Shown here piece by piece: positions 55,503-64,000 of a DNA stretch of 64,000 bases. This DNA is from Sphingomonas sp. CL5.1. GTDB taxonomy: Bacteria > Pseudomonadota > Alphaproteobacteria > Sphingomonadales > Sphingomonadaceae. Position numbers and translations under genes: made by a program. The notes beneath the pieces were generated by a model. The model was not told where the DNA came from, made no database searches, and saw only the letters and a program-made list of their open reading frames with translations. The stretch spans positions 4,147,001-4,211,000 of the forward strand of contig NZ_CP050137.1 in NCBI RefSeq assembly GCF_013344685.1, read 5' to 3'. Each line of letters starts with the position of its first letter. The stretch's first letter is position 1.

Positions 55503-57129
55503 GTCAGCGCCTGCTCCAGCAGGCCGCGTCCGATCACCTTGAGCGCCAGTGTCTCCTCCGCGCCCTCGAAGATCGACAGCACGCGCGCGTCGATCCAGTA
55601 GCGGCTCACCGCGCTTTCCTCGGCATAGCCCATGCCGCCGTGGATCTGGAGTGCCTCGCGCGTCACCATCTCGGCCGAGCGGCAGGCGATCAGCTTGGCG
55701 AGGCTCGCCTCCATCCGCCCGCCGCCTTCGTCCAGCGCGCGGCCCACGGCATAGGCCAGCCCGCGACAGGCGGCGAAGCGCGCCGCCATCTGCGCGATCT
55801 TCACCTGCGTGAGCTGGTAATCGCCGAGCGGCGCGCCAAACACCTTGCGGTCCCCGGCATAGGCGATCGCGGCCTTCAGCGCCGCGCGCATCACGCCCAG
55901 CGCCCGGCCCGCCGTCTGGATGCGCCCGCCGGTCATCCCGGCCATCGTCAGGTAGAAGCCGCGTCCCAGCCCCGCTTCGCCGCCGACGACATTGGCGTCC
56001 GGCACGAAGAAATCCTCGAACGCCAGATCGAACGAATGCATCCCGCGATAGCCAACGGTCGGGATCGCCCGCCCGCGCAGCGTGCCGCCACCCGGCTGGG
56101 CGAAGGTGAACTCATGCCCCTCGAACGAGGGCTTCTCGACCAGCAGCAGGCTGAGACCACGATGGCCGAGCGAGCGATCGGGATCGGTGCGGGTGACGAC
56201 CATCAGCAGCCCCGCCTTGCCGGCGAAGGTGCACCACGTCTTGGCGCCGTTGACCAGCCAGCCGCCTTCCGTCCGCGTGCCGCGCAGCGTCAGCCCGGCG
56301 ACGTCGGAGCCGTGATCCGGCTCGGTGATCGCGATCGCGCACAGGGATCGCCCACCGCGATGCGCGGCAGCCAATGCGCCTTCTGCCCCTCGGTGCCGCC
56401 GGCCATCAGCGCGCGGGTGAGGATCTCCGGCCGGGTGATGAGACTCCCCGCCGCCGCCAGCGAGGCTTCGGACAGTGCCTCGGTCACCGCGATCATCATC
56501 GGGGTATTCTCGCCCGCGTCCGGCGCGGAGCCGCCGAAGCGCTCGGGGATCGACAGGCCGAACACCCCCATCTCGCGCATCGGCTCCAGCAACGTCTCCG
56601 GCACGGTGAGGTCGCGGCGGTGGATTTCCTCCGCCAGCGGCGCGACCACATCGGCGGCGAAGCGGCGGAAGGCGTCGCGCGCGATCAAACTATGCTCGTC
56701 GAGCGGCACGTCGCCCAGTTCGCCGGCCGCCTCCGACACCGCGCGGCCCAGCGCGGCGAGCGCCTCCGCCCCGCCCGCCTCGCGGCGCAGCGCCCGCACC
56801 GGCGCGGCGAGCGCGTCTAACGGCTCGGGCGACAGACCCGTCGCGAGATAGATGCCCTCCAGCCGCGTCAGCACCGCCGGCGCCACCTCGGCGGCGAAGG
56901 CGCGGCCGAGCGACGCATCGAGCGTGGAGCGTCCCTCCGCCATCGCCTCGCGCGCGGCGAGCAGGTCGGCATAGCTCAGCGCGAGATCGTAGGTGACCGC
57001 CTGATGCGCATCGAGCGCCGCTGCGTCGAGCCGCCCCTCCCGCGCGCAAGCCTCCGCAACCCCGCGAACCACCCGCGCCAGCGCCGCATCAAGCGCGTCC
57101 AGTGCTTCCATCCCCGACCCTCGCTCCAT
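55490..57129 (-). pseudogene. acyl-CoA dehydrogenase family gene split by a one-base frameshift
   Basis: Two adjacent frames together give one ~546-residue acyl-CoA dehydrogenase-like protein. The N-terminal part (57129 down to about 56345, start after GGAGAGAGG) ends in family sequence LPRIAVGDP, and the other frame continues with LCAIAITEPDHGSDVAG to 55490. One extra C in the run at 56344-56346 (GATCCC to GATCCCC on the minus strand) would rejoin them. FAD-binding and C-terminal regions (HGGMGYAEES, IFEGAEETLAL) are otherwise intact. Either a real lesion, slippage-prone site, or a sequencing error. Confidence 0.82.
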
Positions 57130-57191
57130 CGCCTCTCTCCGCTGAATATTTCACGATAGGGCAGAATTGAGCGCCGCGCCAGCGTGAGAAT

Positions 57192-58937
57192 CTATCGGCG
57201 CGGCTCGCGTGGCCCGTTCGGTTTGCGCGCCCGATGCTTCCCGCCGGGACCGCCGGCATGGGGATGCGGGCGAGCCGGACGCGCATGACGCGGCGGCCCA
57301 TCGCTGTCGCCGCGCGCGGCGGGGTGCGGCGGATTGTCGGACGGTTCGATCCGCACGTCCTGCCCTTCGCCATCCTTCCCCGCCGTGCGCGCCAGCGCGG
57401 CGTTGAACTTCGCGGCGATCGCGCGCGGTATCTGGAAATGCGTCTCGGACGGACCGATGCGGATCGCGCCGATCTCGTTGCGCGACACATGCCCGCGCCT
57501 GCACAGCAGCGGCAATATCCAGCGCGGATCGGCATTCTGCCGCCGCCCCACGTCCATGCGGAACCACGCCACCTCGTCGAAGCCTGGGCGATGCCGCTCG
57601 CGTTGCGCCGCGCGGCGCGCGTCGGGCGTGTCCTCGATCATCTCCTCCGGCTCGGGGAGCGCCGAGCGATGCGCGCGAACGAGGGCGGCGGCGATATCCT
57701 CCGGCGAGCGCTCGGCGAGCAGCTTCTCGCCGAGCAGCCGGTCCTCCTCGTCGAACGCCGCCGGCTCCAGCAGCGCCGCGAGCAGTCGCTCGCGGTCGCG
57801 CACGCGGATCGCCTCCGGCGTCGGCGCCGGTATCCACTCGGCGTTGATACGCGCGCCGCGCAGCATCGATTCCACACGCCGCCGCGCCGGATAGGGCACG
57901 ACGAGCACCGCCGTCCCCTTCTGCCCGGCGCGCCCGGTGCGGCCGGAGCGGTGCTGCAACGTTTCCGCATCGCGCGGAATCTCGACATGGATGACGAGGC
58001 TGAGGCCCGGCAGGTCGATGCCACGCGCCGCCACGTCGGTCGCGACGCACACCGAGGCGCGCCGGTCGCGCAGCTCCTGCAACGCGCGGTTGCGCTCCGA
58101 TTGCGAATGCTCGCCCGACAGCGCCACCGCCGCGAAGCCGCGCTCCAGCAACGTGGCGTGCAGCCGGCGGACATTGTCGCGCGTGGCGCAGAACAGCATC
58201 GCGGTCTCCGCGCCATGGAAGCGCAGCAGGTTGACCACCGCCGCCTCGATCTCGGACGGGGAGACGGTCACCGCCTGATAGGCGATGTCGCCGTGGCCGC
58301 GCTCCTCGCCGGTCGTCGCCAGCCGCAGCGCGTCGCGCTGATAACGTTTCGCCAGCGCGACGATCGGGCGCGGCATGGTGGCGGAGAACAGCAGGGTGCG
58401 CCGTCCCTCCGGCGTCGCGTCGAGGATCTCCTCCAGATCCTCGCGGAAGCCCATGTCGAGCATCTCGTCCGCCTCGTCGAGCACCGCGACGCGCAGGCCC
58501 GACAGATCGAGCGCGCCGCGTTCGAGATGATCGCGCAGCCGCCCCGGCGTGCCCACCACGATATGCGCGCCGCCACGCAGCGCGCGCCGTTCCTTCGACG
58601 GGTCCATCCCGCCGACGCAGGTCGCGATGCGCGCGCCGGCCCTGGCATAGAGCCAGCCAAGCTCGCGGCTCACCTGCAACGCCAGCTCGCGGGTCGGCGC
58701 GATCACCAGCGCGAGCGGCAGCTCGGTGAAGGGCAAGGTCGCCTCGCCCGCGAGCAGTTCGCCGGCCATCGCCAGCCCGAACGCCACGGTCTTGCCGGAG
58801 CCGGTCTGCGCGGAGACGATCAGGTCGCGGCCCTCCGCGGCGGGATCGGCGACGGCGGCCTGCACGGCGGTGGGCGCATCATAGCCGCGCTCGGCCAGCG
58901 CCTCGGCGATCGCGGGCGGGAGATTGGAAAAGGTCAT
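57192..58937 (-). CDS. DEAD-box RNA helicase, DeaD/CsdA-like with DbpA RNA-binding domain
   Basis: The 581-residue helicase has ATPase motifs SAQTGSGKT, PTRELALQ, GTPGRLRDH, DEADEMLDMGF, SATMP and ARGIDLPG, HRSGRTGRAGQ. After the helicase core, a DbpA-type RNA-binding domain is visible (WFRMDVGRRQNADPRWILPL, RRGHVSRNEIGAIRIG), then a Pro/Arg/Gly-rich tail. It probably acts in ribosome assembly or cold adaptation. ATG 58937 was preferred over GTG 58946. It is divergent from the TPP enzyme gene. Confidence 0.9.
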   Translation of the reverse strand: MTFSNLPPAIAEALAERGYDAPTAVQAAVADPAAEGRDLIVSAQTGSGKTVAFGLAMAGELLAGEATLPFTELPLALVIAPTRELALQVSRELGWLYARAGARIATCVGGMDPSKERRALRGGAHIVVGTPGRLRDHLERGALDLSGLRVAVLDEADEMLDMGFREDLEEILDATPEGRRTLLFSATMPRPIVALAKRYQRDALRLATTGEERGHGDIAYQAVTVSPSEIEAAVVNLLRFHGAETAMLFCATRDNVRRLHATLLERGFAAVALSGEHSQSERNRALQELRDRRASVCVATDVAARGIDLPGLSLVIHVEIPRDAETLQHRSGRTGRAGQKGTAVLVVPYPARRRVESMLRGARINAEWIPAPTPEAIRVRDRERLLAALLEPAAFDEEDRLLGEKLLAERSPEDIAAALVRAHRSALPEPEEMIEDTPDARRAAQRERHRPGFDEVAWFRMDVGRRQNADPRWILPLLCRRGHVSRNEIGAIRIGPSETHFQIPRAIAAKFNAALARTAGKDGEGQDVRIEPSDNPPHPAARGDSDGPPRHARPARPHPHAGGPGGKHRARKPNGPREPRR

Positions 58938-59246
58938 GGAACTCACGGATCATCTGGCCGCGCGGGCGGCCGGGGGAACGGTATCAGCGGCTGCGAAACC
59001 GTTGAAGCGGGGTCGACATGAACGCTAACGGCGCGGCCGCTCCAAGGAGCGCCGCCACTGGCCCGTGTTGTCGTCGATCGCGCGCCTATATCATGCCCGC
59101 CGCGCGCGCGCCATCGCGGAATAGCGACCCGATCCGCGCTGGTAAAAAGATCATAATTCGTTACATCGTCTCGCTGTTCGCAACACATTCTCCTTGCCAT
59201 GAAGCGGCGATAAACATAACATGTTAAGCGAATGGAGGCTATTCGC
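58938..59246. other. 309-nt divergent regulatory region
   Basis: The region lies between the helicase and the TPP-enzyme gene. The right third is AT-richer (59145-59235) and ends with the palindrome TAACATGTTA at 59217-59226 followed by GGAGG at 59234-59238. No coding frame or RNA gene is credible. Confidence 0.5.
59217..59226. promoter_or_regulatory. palindrome TAACATGTTA, candidate operator of the TPP-enzyme gene
   Basis: This perfect 10-bp palindrome lies just upstream of the ribosome site of the TPP-enzyme gene, within an AT-rich patch. ATAACA is shared with the palindrome at 20792-20805, hinting at related regulators. Confidence 0.4.
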
Positions 59247-60926
59247 ATGAGTGGAACTATGGGCGGCGTGGACGGGATGACCGGCGGTCAGGCGCTGGTC
59301 GCGCAGTTGATCGTGGAGGGCGCGAAGGACATTTTCGCGATTCCCGGCATCCAGCTCGACTGGGCGGTGGAGGCGATCCGCCAGCGATCGAACGAGCTGC
59401 GGCTGATCGTGCCGCGCCACGAGCAGGCGACCTCCTATATGGCGGACGGCTATGCCCGCACCACCGGCCGCGAGGCGGTGTGCATGGTGGTGCCGGGTCC
59501 GGGGATGCTCAACGCCCTCTCCGGCATCGCCACCGCTTATGCCTGCAACGCGCCGGTGCTGTTCATCGTCGGCCAGATCCCCAGCAACACGATCGGCGCC
59601 GGCCACGGCATGCTGCACGAGATTCCCGACCAGAGCGGGATGCTCAAGGCGATGACCAAGTGGCACGGCATCGCGAAGTCGCCCGCCGAAATCCCCGGCC
59701 TCGTCCACGAGGCGTTCGTCCAGCTCCGCTCGGGCACGCCGCGCCCGGTCGCGCTGGAGGTGCCGCCCGATGTGTTGCAGGCGACCGGCCCCGTCACGCT
59801 GCTGCCCCGCGCCGAGCGGGTGCGGCAGGCCCCGGCGGCCGACGCGATCGCCCGCGCCGCGCAGGCGCTGGCCGGCGCGCGCCACCCGGTGATCTGCGCC
59901 GGCGGCGGCGCGGTGGCCAGCGGCGCGAGCGACGCGATCCGGGCGCTCGCCGAGCGGCTCCAGGCGCCGGCGGTGATGAGCGAGGCCGGACGCGGGCTGA
60001 TCGACGATCGCCACCCGCTCGCGCTGATCGGGCTGGGCGGCCGCGCGGTGCTGCCCCATGCCGATGTGGTGCTGGTCGCGGGCAGCCGCTTCCTCGACGG
60101 GACGGCGCAGCCGACCGACAGCCGCGACGGCGTGACCTATATCTACCTCAACACCAATCCCGCCCATATGGGCGCGCCGCGTGCCGCGGGCATCGCGCTC
60201 GAAGGCGACGTGCAGGCGGGCGCCGAGGCGCTGCTCGCCGCGATCGGCGCGGGCGAGGCGCCTTCGGCGGCCGATCGCGTCGTCAGGGTCAAACAATGGT
60301 GCGCGCAGCAGATCGACGCGATCCGCCCGCAACACGATTACGTCCAGGCGCTGCGCTCGACGATGGCGGACGACGACATCCTCGTCAGCGAGCTGACGCA
60401 GGTCGGCTATTATTCGAACATCGCCTTCCCGGTGTACGGCCCGTATCGCTTCATCACGCCGGGCTATCAGGGCACGCTCGGCTACGGCTTCAACACCGCC
60501 CTTGGCGCGGCACATGGCAACCCGGACCGGCGCGTCGTGTCGCTCAACGGCGACGGCGGGTTCAGCTGGGGGATGCAGGAGCTGGCGACGCTGGCGCGCG
60601 ACCAGCTCAACGCGTCCATCGTTGTGTTCGTCGACGGCAAGTTCGGCAACGTCCAGCGCATCCAGCGTCGCGTGTTCGGGGCGGAGTTCGGCACCGATGT
60701 CGCCAGCCCGGATTTCGAGCTGCTCGGCCGCGCCTATGGCCTGCCGACGACGATCACCGACTCGCCCGACGGCCTGCGCGACGCGCTACGCGCGGCGAAG
60801 GAGCGCGGCGGCCCGGCGCTGATCGCGGTCAAGGTCGGCGAAATGCCCAGCCCGTGGGCGCTGATCCATCCGTTCGTCCCCTCCCCCGTCCCGGTGCCGC
60901 CGAACCCGCTCGGCGATCCCGCCTGA
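59247..60926 (+). CDS. thiamine-diphosphate-dependent enzyme, acetolactate-synthase large-subunit-like
   Basis: The 559-residue protein shows the three-domain TPP layout: PYR domain with catalytic Glu in PRHEQATSYMADGYAR, central domain, and PP domain with GDGGFSWGMQELATLARDQ. The second half of the TPP motif reads FVDGKFGN where NN-x-x-(Y/F)G is usual (Asn-Asn replaced by Val-Asp). Such relatives include acetolactate synthase, benzoylformate decarboxylase and other 2-oxo-acid lyases; the substrate is unknown. ATG 59247 follows GGAGG by 8 nt; ATG 59232 is rejected. A strong terminator follows. Confidence 0.85.
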   Translation: MSGTMGGVDGMTGGQALVAQLIVEGAKDIFAIPGIQLDWAVEAIRQRSNELRLIVPRHEQATSYMADGYARTTGREAVCMVVPGPGMLNALSGIATAYACNAPVLFIVGQIPSNTIGAGHGMLHEIPDQSGMLKAMTKWHGIAKSPAEIPGLVHEAFVQLRSGTPRPVALEVPPDVLQATGPVTLLPRAERVRQAPAADAIARAAQALAGARHPVICAGGGAVASGASDAIRALAERLQAPAVMSEAGRGLIDDRHPLALIGLGGRAVLPHADVVLVAGSRFLDGTAQPTDSRDGVTYIYLNTNPAHMGAPRAAGIALEGDVQAGAEALLAAIGAGEAPSAADRVVRVKQWCAQQIDAIRPQHDYVQALRSTMADDDILVSELTQVGYYSNIAFPVYGPYRFITPGYQGTLGYGFNTALGAAHGNPDRRVVSLNGDGGFSWGMQELATLARDQLNASIVVFVDGKFGNVQRIQRRVFGAEFGTDVASPDFELLGRAYGLPTTITDSPDGLRDALRAAKERGGPALIAVKVGEMPSPWALIHPFVPSPVPVPPNPLGDPA

Positions 60927-60947
60927 CGCGCGGCGACGGAACAGCGG

Positions 60948-60984
60948 AAGGCCCGGTCTCGCATCCTGCGGACCGGGCCTTTTC
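60948..60984 (+). terminator. rho-independent terminator after the TPP-enzyme gene
   Basis: An 11-bp stem AAGGCCCGGTC/GACCGGGCCTT with a 12-nt loop is followed by TTTCCTTTC on the plus strand. It separates this gene from the convergent MFS gene and may serve both directions. Confidence 0.8.
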
Positions 60985-60995
60985 CTTTCGGGAAG

Positions 60996-62339
60996 TCAGC
61001 CGTTGCGGGCGAGGAAGCGGCGGCGCGCGCGCATCAGCATCACGCTCAGCACCAGCGACACCGCCATGATCAGCGGGTAGCAAAGGATGATCGCCCAGGC
61101 GATGCCGAGCGGCCCACCGATCACTTCCTCGCCGACGAAGGCGAACACGGCGGACCCGATCGTCTGGCCAAGGAAGTTCTGCGCCAGATTGAACAGCGCG
61201 ACGATCTTGCCGATGTGGTGGCCCGGCGTGATCTCGGTGATGATCGCGAAGGCGGCGATCGGCATCGAGCCGATCAGCAGATTGGACAGCGCGAGGCAGA
61301 CCCACACGCCGGTCGTCCCCTGCACCGTGAACATGCCGATCACCGGCACGATCTGCAACGCCTGCAACCAGATCGAGATCTTGAGGATCGCATCCCGGTC
61401 CCCCGCCAGCGAGCGGCGGTCGATCAGGAAGCCGGCGCCGAGCGAGCCGATCGCCGAGCAGATCAGCGCGATCGTCCCGGCGGTCGGGCCTACCACTTCC
61501 GGCGGCAGGTGATGCTGGCGCTCGATCGCCGGGGCGAGCCACGCGCTCCACCCGGTATTGGCGAGCGACCACAACACCGCCGCGCCGAACACCAGCACGT
61601 AAAGCCCCGTATTGCCGCGCATGTGACGCAACGAATCCTTCAGCCCGGCGCTCTCACCGGTATCGACGTCGACGCGGCGCGGCTCGCGGAACAGGAAGAT
61701 CGTCAGGCCCAGGCACAGGCCGAACAGGCCCGGCACGACCATCGCGAACTGCCACGGCTCGATGCCGCCGAGGATCGGGATGCTGCTTGCCCCGCCCGAC
61801 TTGGCGAAGCCGTAGAGCGCGCCACCGATCACCAGCGCCAGCGCGGAGCCGACCAGCGGCGCAGTAGTGTAGATCGCCAGCGGCCAGGCGCGGCGTTGCG
61901 GCGGGAAGCTGTCGCGGATCATCGACATCGCGCAGGGCTGAAGCGCGGCCTCGCCCACCCCCAGCCCCATGCGGCTGACGAACAACATGCGATAGGAGGA
62001 GGCGAAACCGGCCAGCATCGTCATCCCTGACCAGCCGATCACCGCCGTGCCGAGCAGCGTGCGGCGATTGAAGCGGTCCGCCGCGAATCCCATCGGGATG
62101 ATCATGATGCTGTAGAGCGTCGCGAAGGCCGCGCCTTCCAGCAGGCTGATCTGCACGTCGCTGATCCCCAGCGAGGCGCGGATCGGATCGACCATCGAGC
62201 GCATCATGTTGCGATCGACGAACGACAGCACGAACAGCAATGTCAGATAGGATAGCAGCAGCCACGGCCGCCTCCCGCGCGGATAGGCCGCCGCGTCCTT
62301 GGCCGGGCCGTCATCGCCGGTCGCTACGCCATGCATCAT
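60996..62339 (-). CDS. MFS transporter (spinster-like)
   Basis: The 447-residue transporter has about 12 predicted TM helices, first LLSYLTLLFVLSFVDRN with the MFS motif Asp-Arg, and the motif-A region FAADRFNRRTLLG. The stretch GVGEAALQPCAMSMIRDSFP is typical of spinster-type MFS members. It probably imports the compound processed by the neighbouring FAH enzyme. ATG 62339 follows AGGAGTGGA. It lies downstream of marR, with a 17-bp palindrome in the gap. Confidence 0.9.
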   Translation of the reverse strand: MMHGVATGDDGPAKDAAAYPRGRRPWLLLSYLTLLFVLSFVDRNMMRSMVDPIRASLGISDVQISLLEGAAFATLYSIMIIPMGFAADRFNRRTLLGTAVIGWSGMTMLAGFASSYRMLFVSRMGLGVGEAALQPCAMSMIRDSFPPQRRAWPLAIYTTAPLVGSALALVIGGALYGFAKSGGASSIPILGGIEPWQFAMVVPGLFGLCLGLTIFLFREPRRVDVDTGESAGLKDSLRHMRGNTGLYVLVFGAAVLWSLANTGWSAWLAPAIERQHHLPPEVVGPTAGTIALICSAIGSLGAGFLIDRRSLAGDRDAILKISIWLQALQIVPVIGMFTVQGTTGVWVCLALSNLLIGSMPIAAFAIITEITPGHHIGKIVALFNLAQNFLGQTIGSAVFAFVGEEVIGGPLGIAWAIILCYPLIMAVSLVLSVMLMRARRRFLARNG

Positions 62340-62401
62340 TCCACTCCTGCCTCGTCCCGCACATGAAACACGCACTGAACTGGATCGAAATACGCGACCA
62401 A

Positions 62402-62418
62402 GTATCGTAATACGATAC
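62402..62418. promoter_or_regulatory. 17-bp palindrome, candidate MarR operator
   Basis: GTATCGTAATACGATAC is a perfect inverted repeat around one central base. It lies 63 nt upstream of the MFS ATG and 109 nt downstream of the marR stop. Length and symmetry fit a MarR dimer site, with the regulator gene adjacent. Confidence 0.65.
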
Positions 62419-62526
62419 ATATCGCGCGAAGGCTGCGCAATCGGGAAAGCATTTCCGACGCTGTTTCCTTCGCGAAAAATGCGACGAAAAAGACGCGGGC
62501 GAAACGACCGGGCGTTACCTCGCCCG

Positions 62527-63006
62527 TCAGCTGTCGTCGCGCGCCGCTTCGTCCTTTTCGAGCGCCACCAGCGCCGCGCGGAACGCCGCGAGTTCCTCCA
62601 TCAGGCGGGCGAGGCGCTCCTTGCCGAACGCCTGGCGATAGCCTTCCACCAGCACGCGGGTATGCTCGGCCGTCCTGTCGACCAGCGCGCGACCCGCGTC
62701 CGTGATCGCGATGATCGAGCGGCGCTTGTCCTGTGGATCGACCTCGCGCTCGATCAGCCCGCGCTCGCCCAGTTCCTTCAGGATGCGCGTCACGCTCGGG
62801 CCGTGCAGCATCGCATTGGCGGCGAGCGCGGCGATGTCCAGCGGCCCCTCGTCGGTCAGCACGCGCAGCACGCGCCATTGCTGCTCGGTGACGTCGGCGG
62901 CGCGCAGCTTCGGGCGGATCGGCGCCATCGTCGCCTCGCGCGCGGCGAGCAACAGGCCGGCGATGGAATGGCGATAGGGCGGCAGGCCCCTGATCTGGTC
63001 AGACAT
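62527..63006 (-). CDS. MarR-family transcriptional regulator (HpaR-like)
   Basis: The 159-residue winged-helix repressor has the helix-turn-helix LAANAMLHGPSVTRILKELG and wing EREVDPQDKRRSIIAIT. The N-terminus GLPPYRHSIAGLLLAAREA resembles HpaR, the repressor of homoprotocatechuate degradation. The start may be ATG 63006 or 63018; neither has a strong ribosome site. It lies between the FAH-family gene (60 nt upstream) and the MFS gene, so it probably regulates both. Confidence 0.87.
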   Translation of the reverse strand: MSDQIRGLPPYRHSIAGLLLAAREATMAPIRPKLRAADVTEQQWRVLRVLTDEGPLDIAALAANAMLHGPSVTRILKELGERGLIEREVDPQDKRRSIIAITDAGRALVDRTAEHTRVLVEGYRQAFGKERLARLMEELAAFRAALVALEKDEAARDDS

Positions 63007-63066
63007 CGCCGCAGCCATCGCACAAACCGGCCGCCCGGCAAATAGCCGGCGACACCCGCATCCCGC

Positions 63067-64000
63067 TCAGTTGCCGTGCCCCACCAGCCGGTTGCGCAGC
63101 ACGCCGATCCCTTCGATCTCCAGCTCCACCACGTCGCCGTCGTCGAGAAAGGTCAGGCTCTCATAGCCGCAGCCGTCGCCCACCGTGCCCATCGCGATCA
63201 GGTCGCCGGGATGCAGCGTCTCGTCCTGCGAGATATAGGCGATGGTGCCCGCGATCGAATGCTGCCCGCCGCCGGAGGTGGTGCGCACGCGCTCATCGCC
63301 GTTGACGCGCGCAATCATCGTCAACGCCTCCGGATCGGCGATCTCGTCGACGGTGACAATACAAGGCCCAATCGCATTGCCGGTGTCGAAATCCTTGCCC
63401 TTGGCCGGGCCGAAACGAAATTGCGTCTCGCGCGACTGGAGGTCGCGCGCGGAGAAGTCGTTGAAGATGGTGTAGCCGAAAACGGCGTCGAGCGCATTTT
63501 CCGGCGTCAGGTCGCGCGCGGGGCCGCCGATGACGACGGCCAGCTCCAGCTCGTAGTCCATCAGCTTCGCGGCGCGGGGGCGGATCACGTCCGCATCGGG
63601 GCCGACGACGCTCATCGGATTGCCCTTGTAATAGAGCGGCTGCTCGAACCACACCGGCGGAATCTCGAACAGGCCGGCGGCGCGGAACTTCTCCAGCGTC
63701 GCCTCCGGGTCAGGCGTCGCCCTTGCACGGAGCTGCATCGCGGCGGCGATCGCCTGCCGCACATGCTTCTCGTAATTGCCGCAGTCGCGAATTTGCGTCG
63801 GGCGGGGGAGCGGCGCGAGCAGCGTCACTTCGCCCAGCGCGATCGTCTCGCCGCCCGCCATCAGCCGCGCGATCCGCTCCAGCCCGGCGCGGCCGGCGGC
63901 GATCACCGCGAGCATGTCGCCAAGCACATCGCCGCCGCCGTCGCGCGCGGTGGCGGCGGCGATGTCGAACACGCGGTCGCCGCCGAGCAGCACGCCGGGG
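63067..64000 (-). CDS. FAH-family hydrolase/isomerase, N-terminus cut by window edge
   Basis: At least 310 residues are visible; the frame runs to the window end, so the start lies beyond. FAH-fold signatures are strong: RDCGNYEKHVR, FEQPLYYKGNP, LMDYELELAVVIGG (metal Glu pair), FGYTIFNDFSARDLQ, FRFGPAKGKDFDTGNAIGP. The family includes fumarylpyruvate hydrolase, HpaG-type decarboxylase/isomerase and acylpyruvases, all in aromatic or sugar-acid breakdown. It probably heads an operon with marR and the MFS gene. Confidence 0.9.
   Translation of the reverse strand, partial: PGVLLGGDRVFDIAAATARDGGGDVLGDMLAVIAAGRAGLERIARLMAGGETIALGEVTLLAPLPRPTQIRDCGNYEKHVRQAIAAAMQLRARATPDPEATLEKFRAAGLFEIPPVWFEQPLYYKGNPMSVVGPDADVIRPRAAKLMDYELELAVVIGGPARDLTPENALDAVFGYTIFNDFSARDLQSRETQFRFGPAKGKDFDTGNAIGPCIVTVDEIADPEALTMIARVNGDERVRTTSGGGQHSIAGTIAYISQDETLHPGDLIAMGTVGDGCGYESLTFLDDGDVVELEIEGIGVLRNRLVGHGN

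Noticed and set aside
57234..59021. 595-codon plus-strand frame over the DeaD-like helicase
   Set aside because: Antisense to helicase motifs; Arg/Gln/His-rich translation typical of shadow frames.

Overview
The window is high-GC (roughly two thirds G+C by eye), gene-dense DNA. It reads as a chromosomal segment of an alphaproteobacterium, most likely a sphingomonad (Sphingomonas or a close relative). Supporting signs are the LexA boxes of the alphaproteobacterial type GAAC-N7-GAAC, the imuA-imuB-dnaE2 mutasome cassette, a FecI/FecR-controlled TonB receptor, small basic or acidic conserved proteins of the kind seen in sphingomonads, and many acyl-CoA and thiolase catabolic genes. No prophage, insertion sequence, integron or CRISPR array is visible. 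Both window edges cut a gene: an alpha/beta hydrolase on the left and a fumarylacetoacetase-family enzyme on the right.

Layout. 1-5.1 kb: hydrolase, NADP-dependent oxidoreductase, a DUF2171 protein, tRNA-Ala(CGC), a Nudix hydrolase and two hypothetical proteins. 5.1-8.9 kb: a translationally coupled three-gene operon on the minus strand, VirJ/AcvB-like hydrolase - DUF2147 - MprF, probably making and trimming lysyl-phosphatidylglycerol. 9.0-14.9 kb: SOS mutasome imuA-imuB-dnaE2 directly behind a LexA box. 15-24.8 kb: small secreted protein, FAH-family enzyme, LCAD-like acyl-CoA dehydrogenase, DUF1905 protein, RhlE-like helicase, a 148-nt hairpin element, nitroreductase, thiolase - hydroxyacyl-CoA dehydrogenase - thioesterase, an AT-richer GNAT gene and an SDR. 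25-28.3 kb: dcd, then the tonB-exbB-exbD-exbD energy-transducing operon with a clear terminator.

28.5-38.5 kb is mostly housekeeping: folB, GST, GNAT, the DUF1285-Nudix-cca operon, a GGDEF-EAL protein, parC and a LysR regulator. 38.8-46 kb: purC, a TbpB-like surface lipoprotein overlapping a Slam translocon gene (type XI secretion pair), two small proteins, and LexA-controlled uvrA. 46-55.5 kb: a cell-surface signalling locus, with ECF sigma and FecR on the minus strand facing an STN-containing TonB receptor, a secreted zinc metalloprotease and an amidohydrolase on the plus strand. The three plus-strand genes overlap by 1-4 nt. 55.5-64 kb: an acyl-CoA dehydrogenase broken by a one-base frameshift, a DeaD-like helicase, a TPP-dependent enzyme, and a FAH - MarR - MFS catabolic cluster with a 17-bp palindromic operator candidate.

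I found no clear-cut new defence or mobile system. The best leads for something under-described are the lipoprotein/Slam pair, the lysyl-PG operon with an interposed DUF2147 protein, the receptor-protease-amidohydrolase module, the 148-nt hairpin element and the in-frame insert inside imuB. Coordinates and starts were read by hand. Functions are family inferences, and no searches were run.
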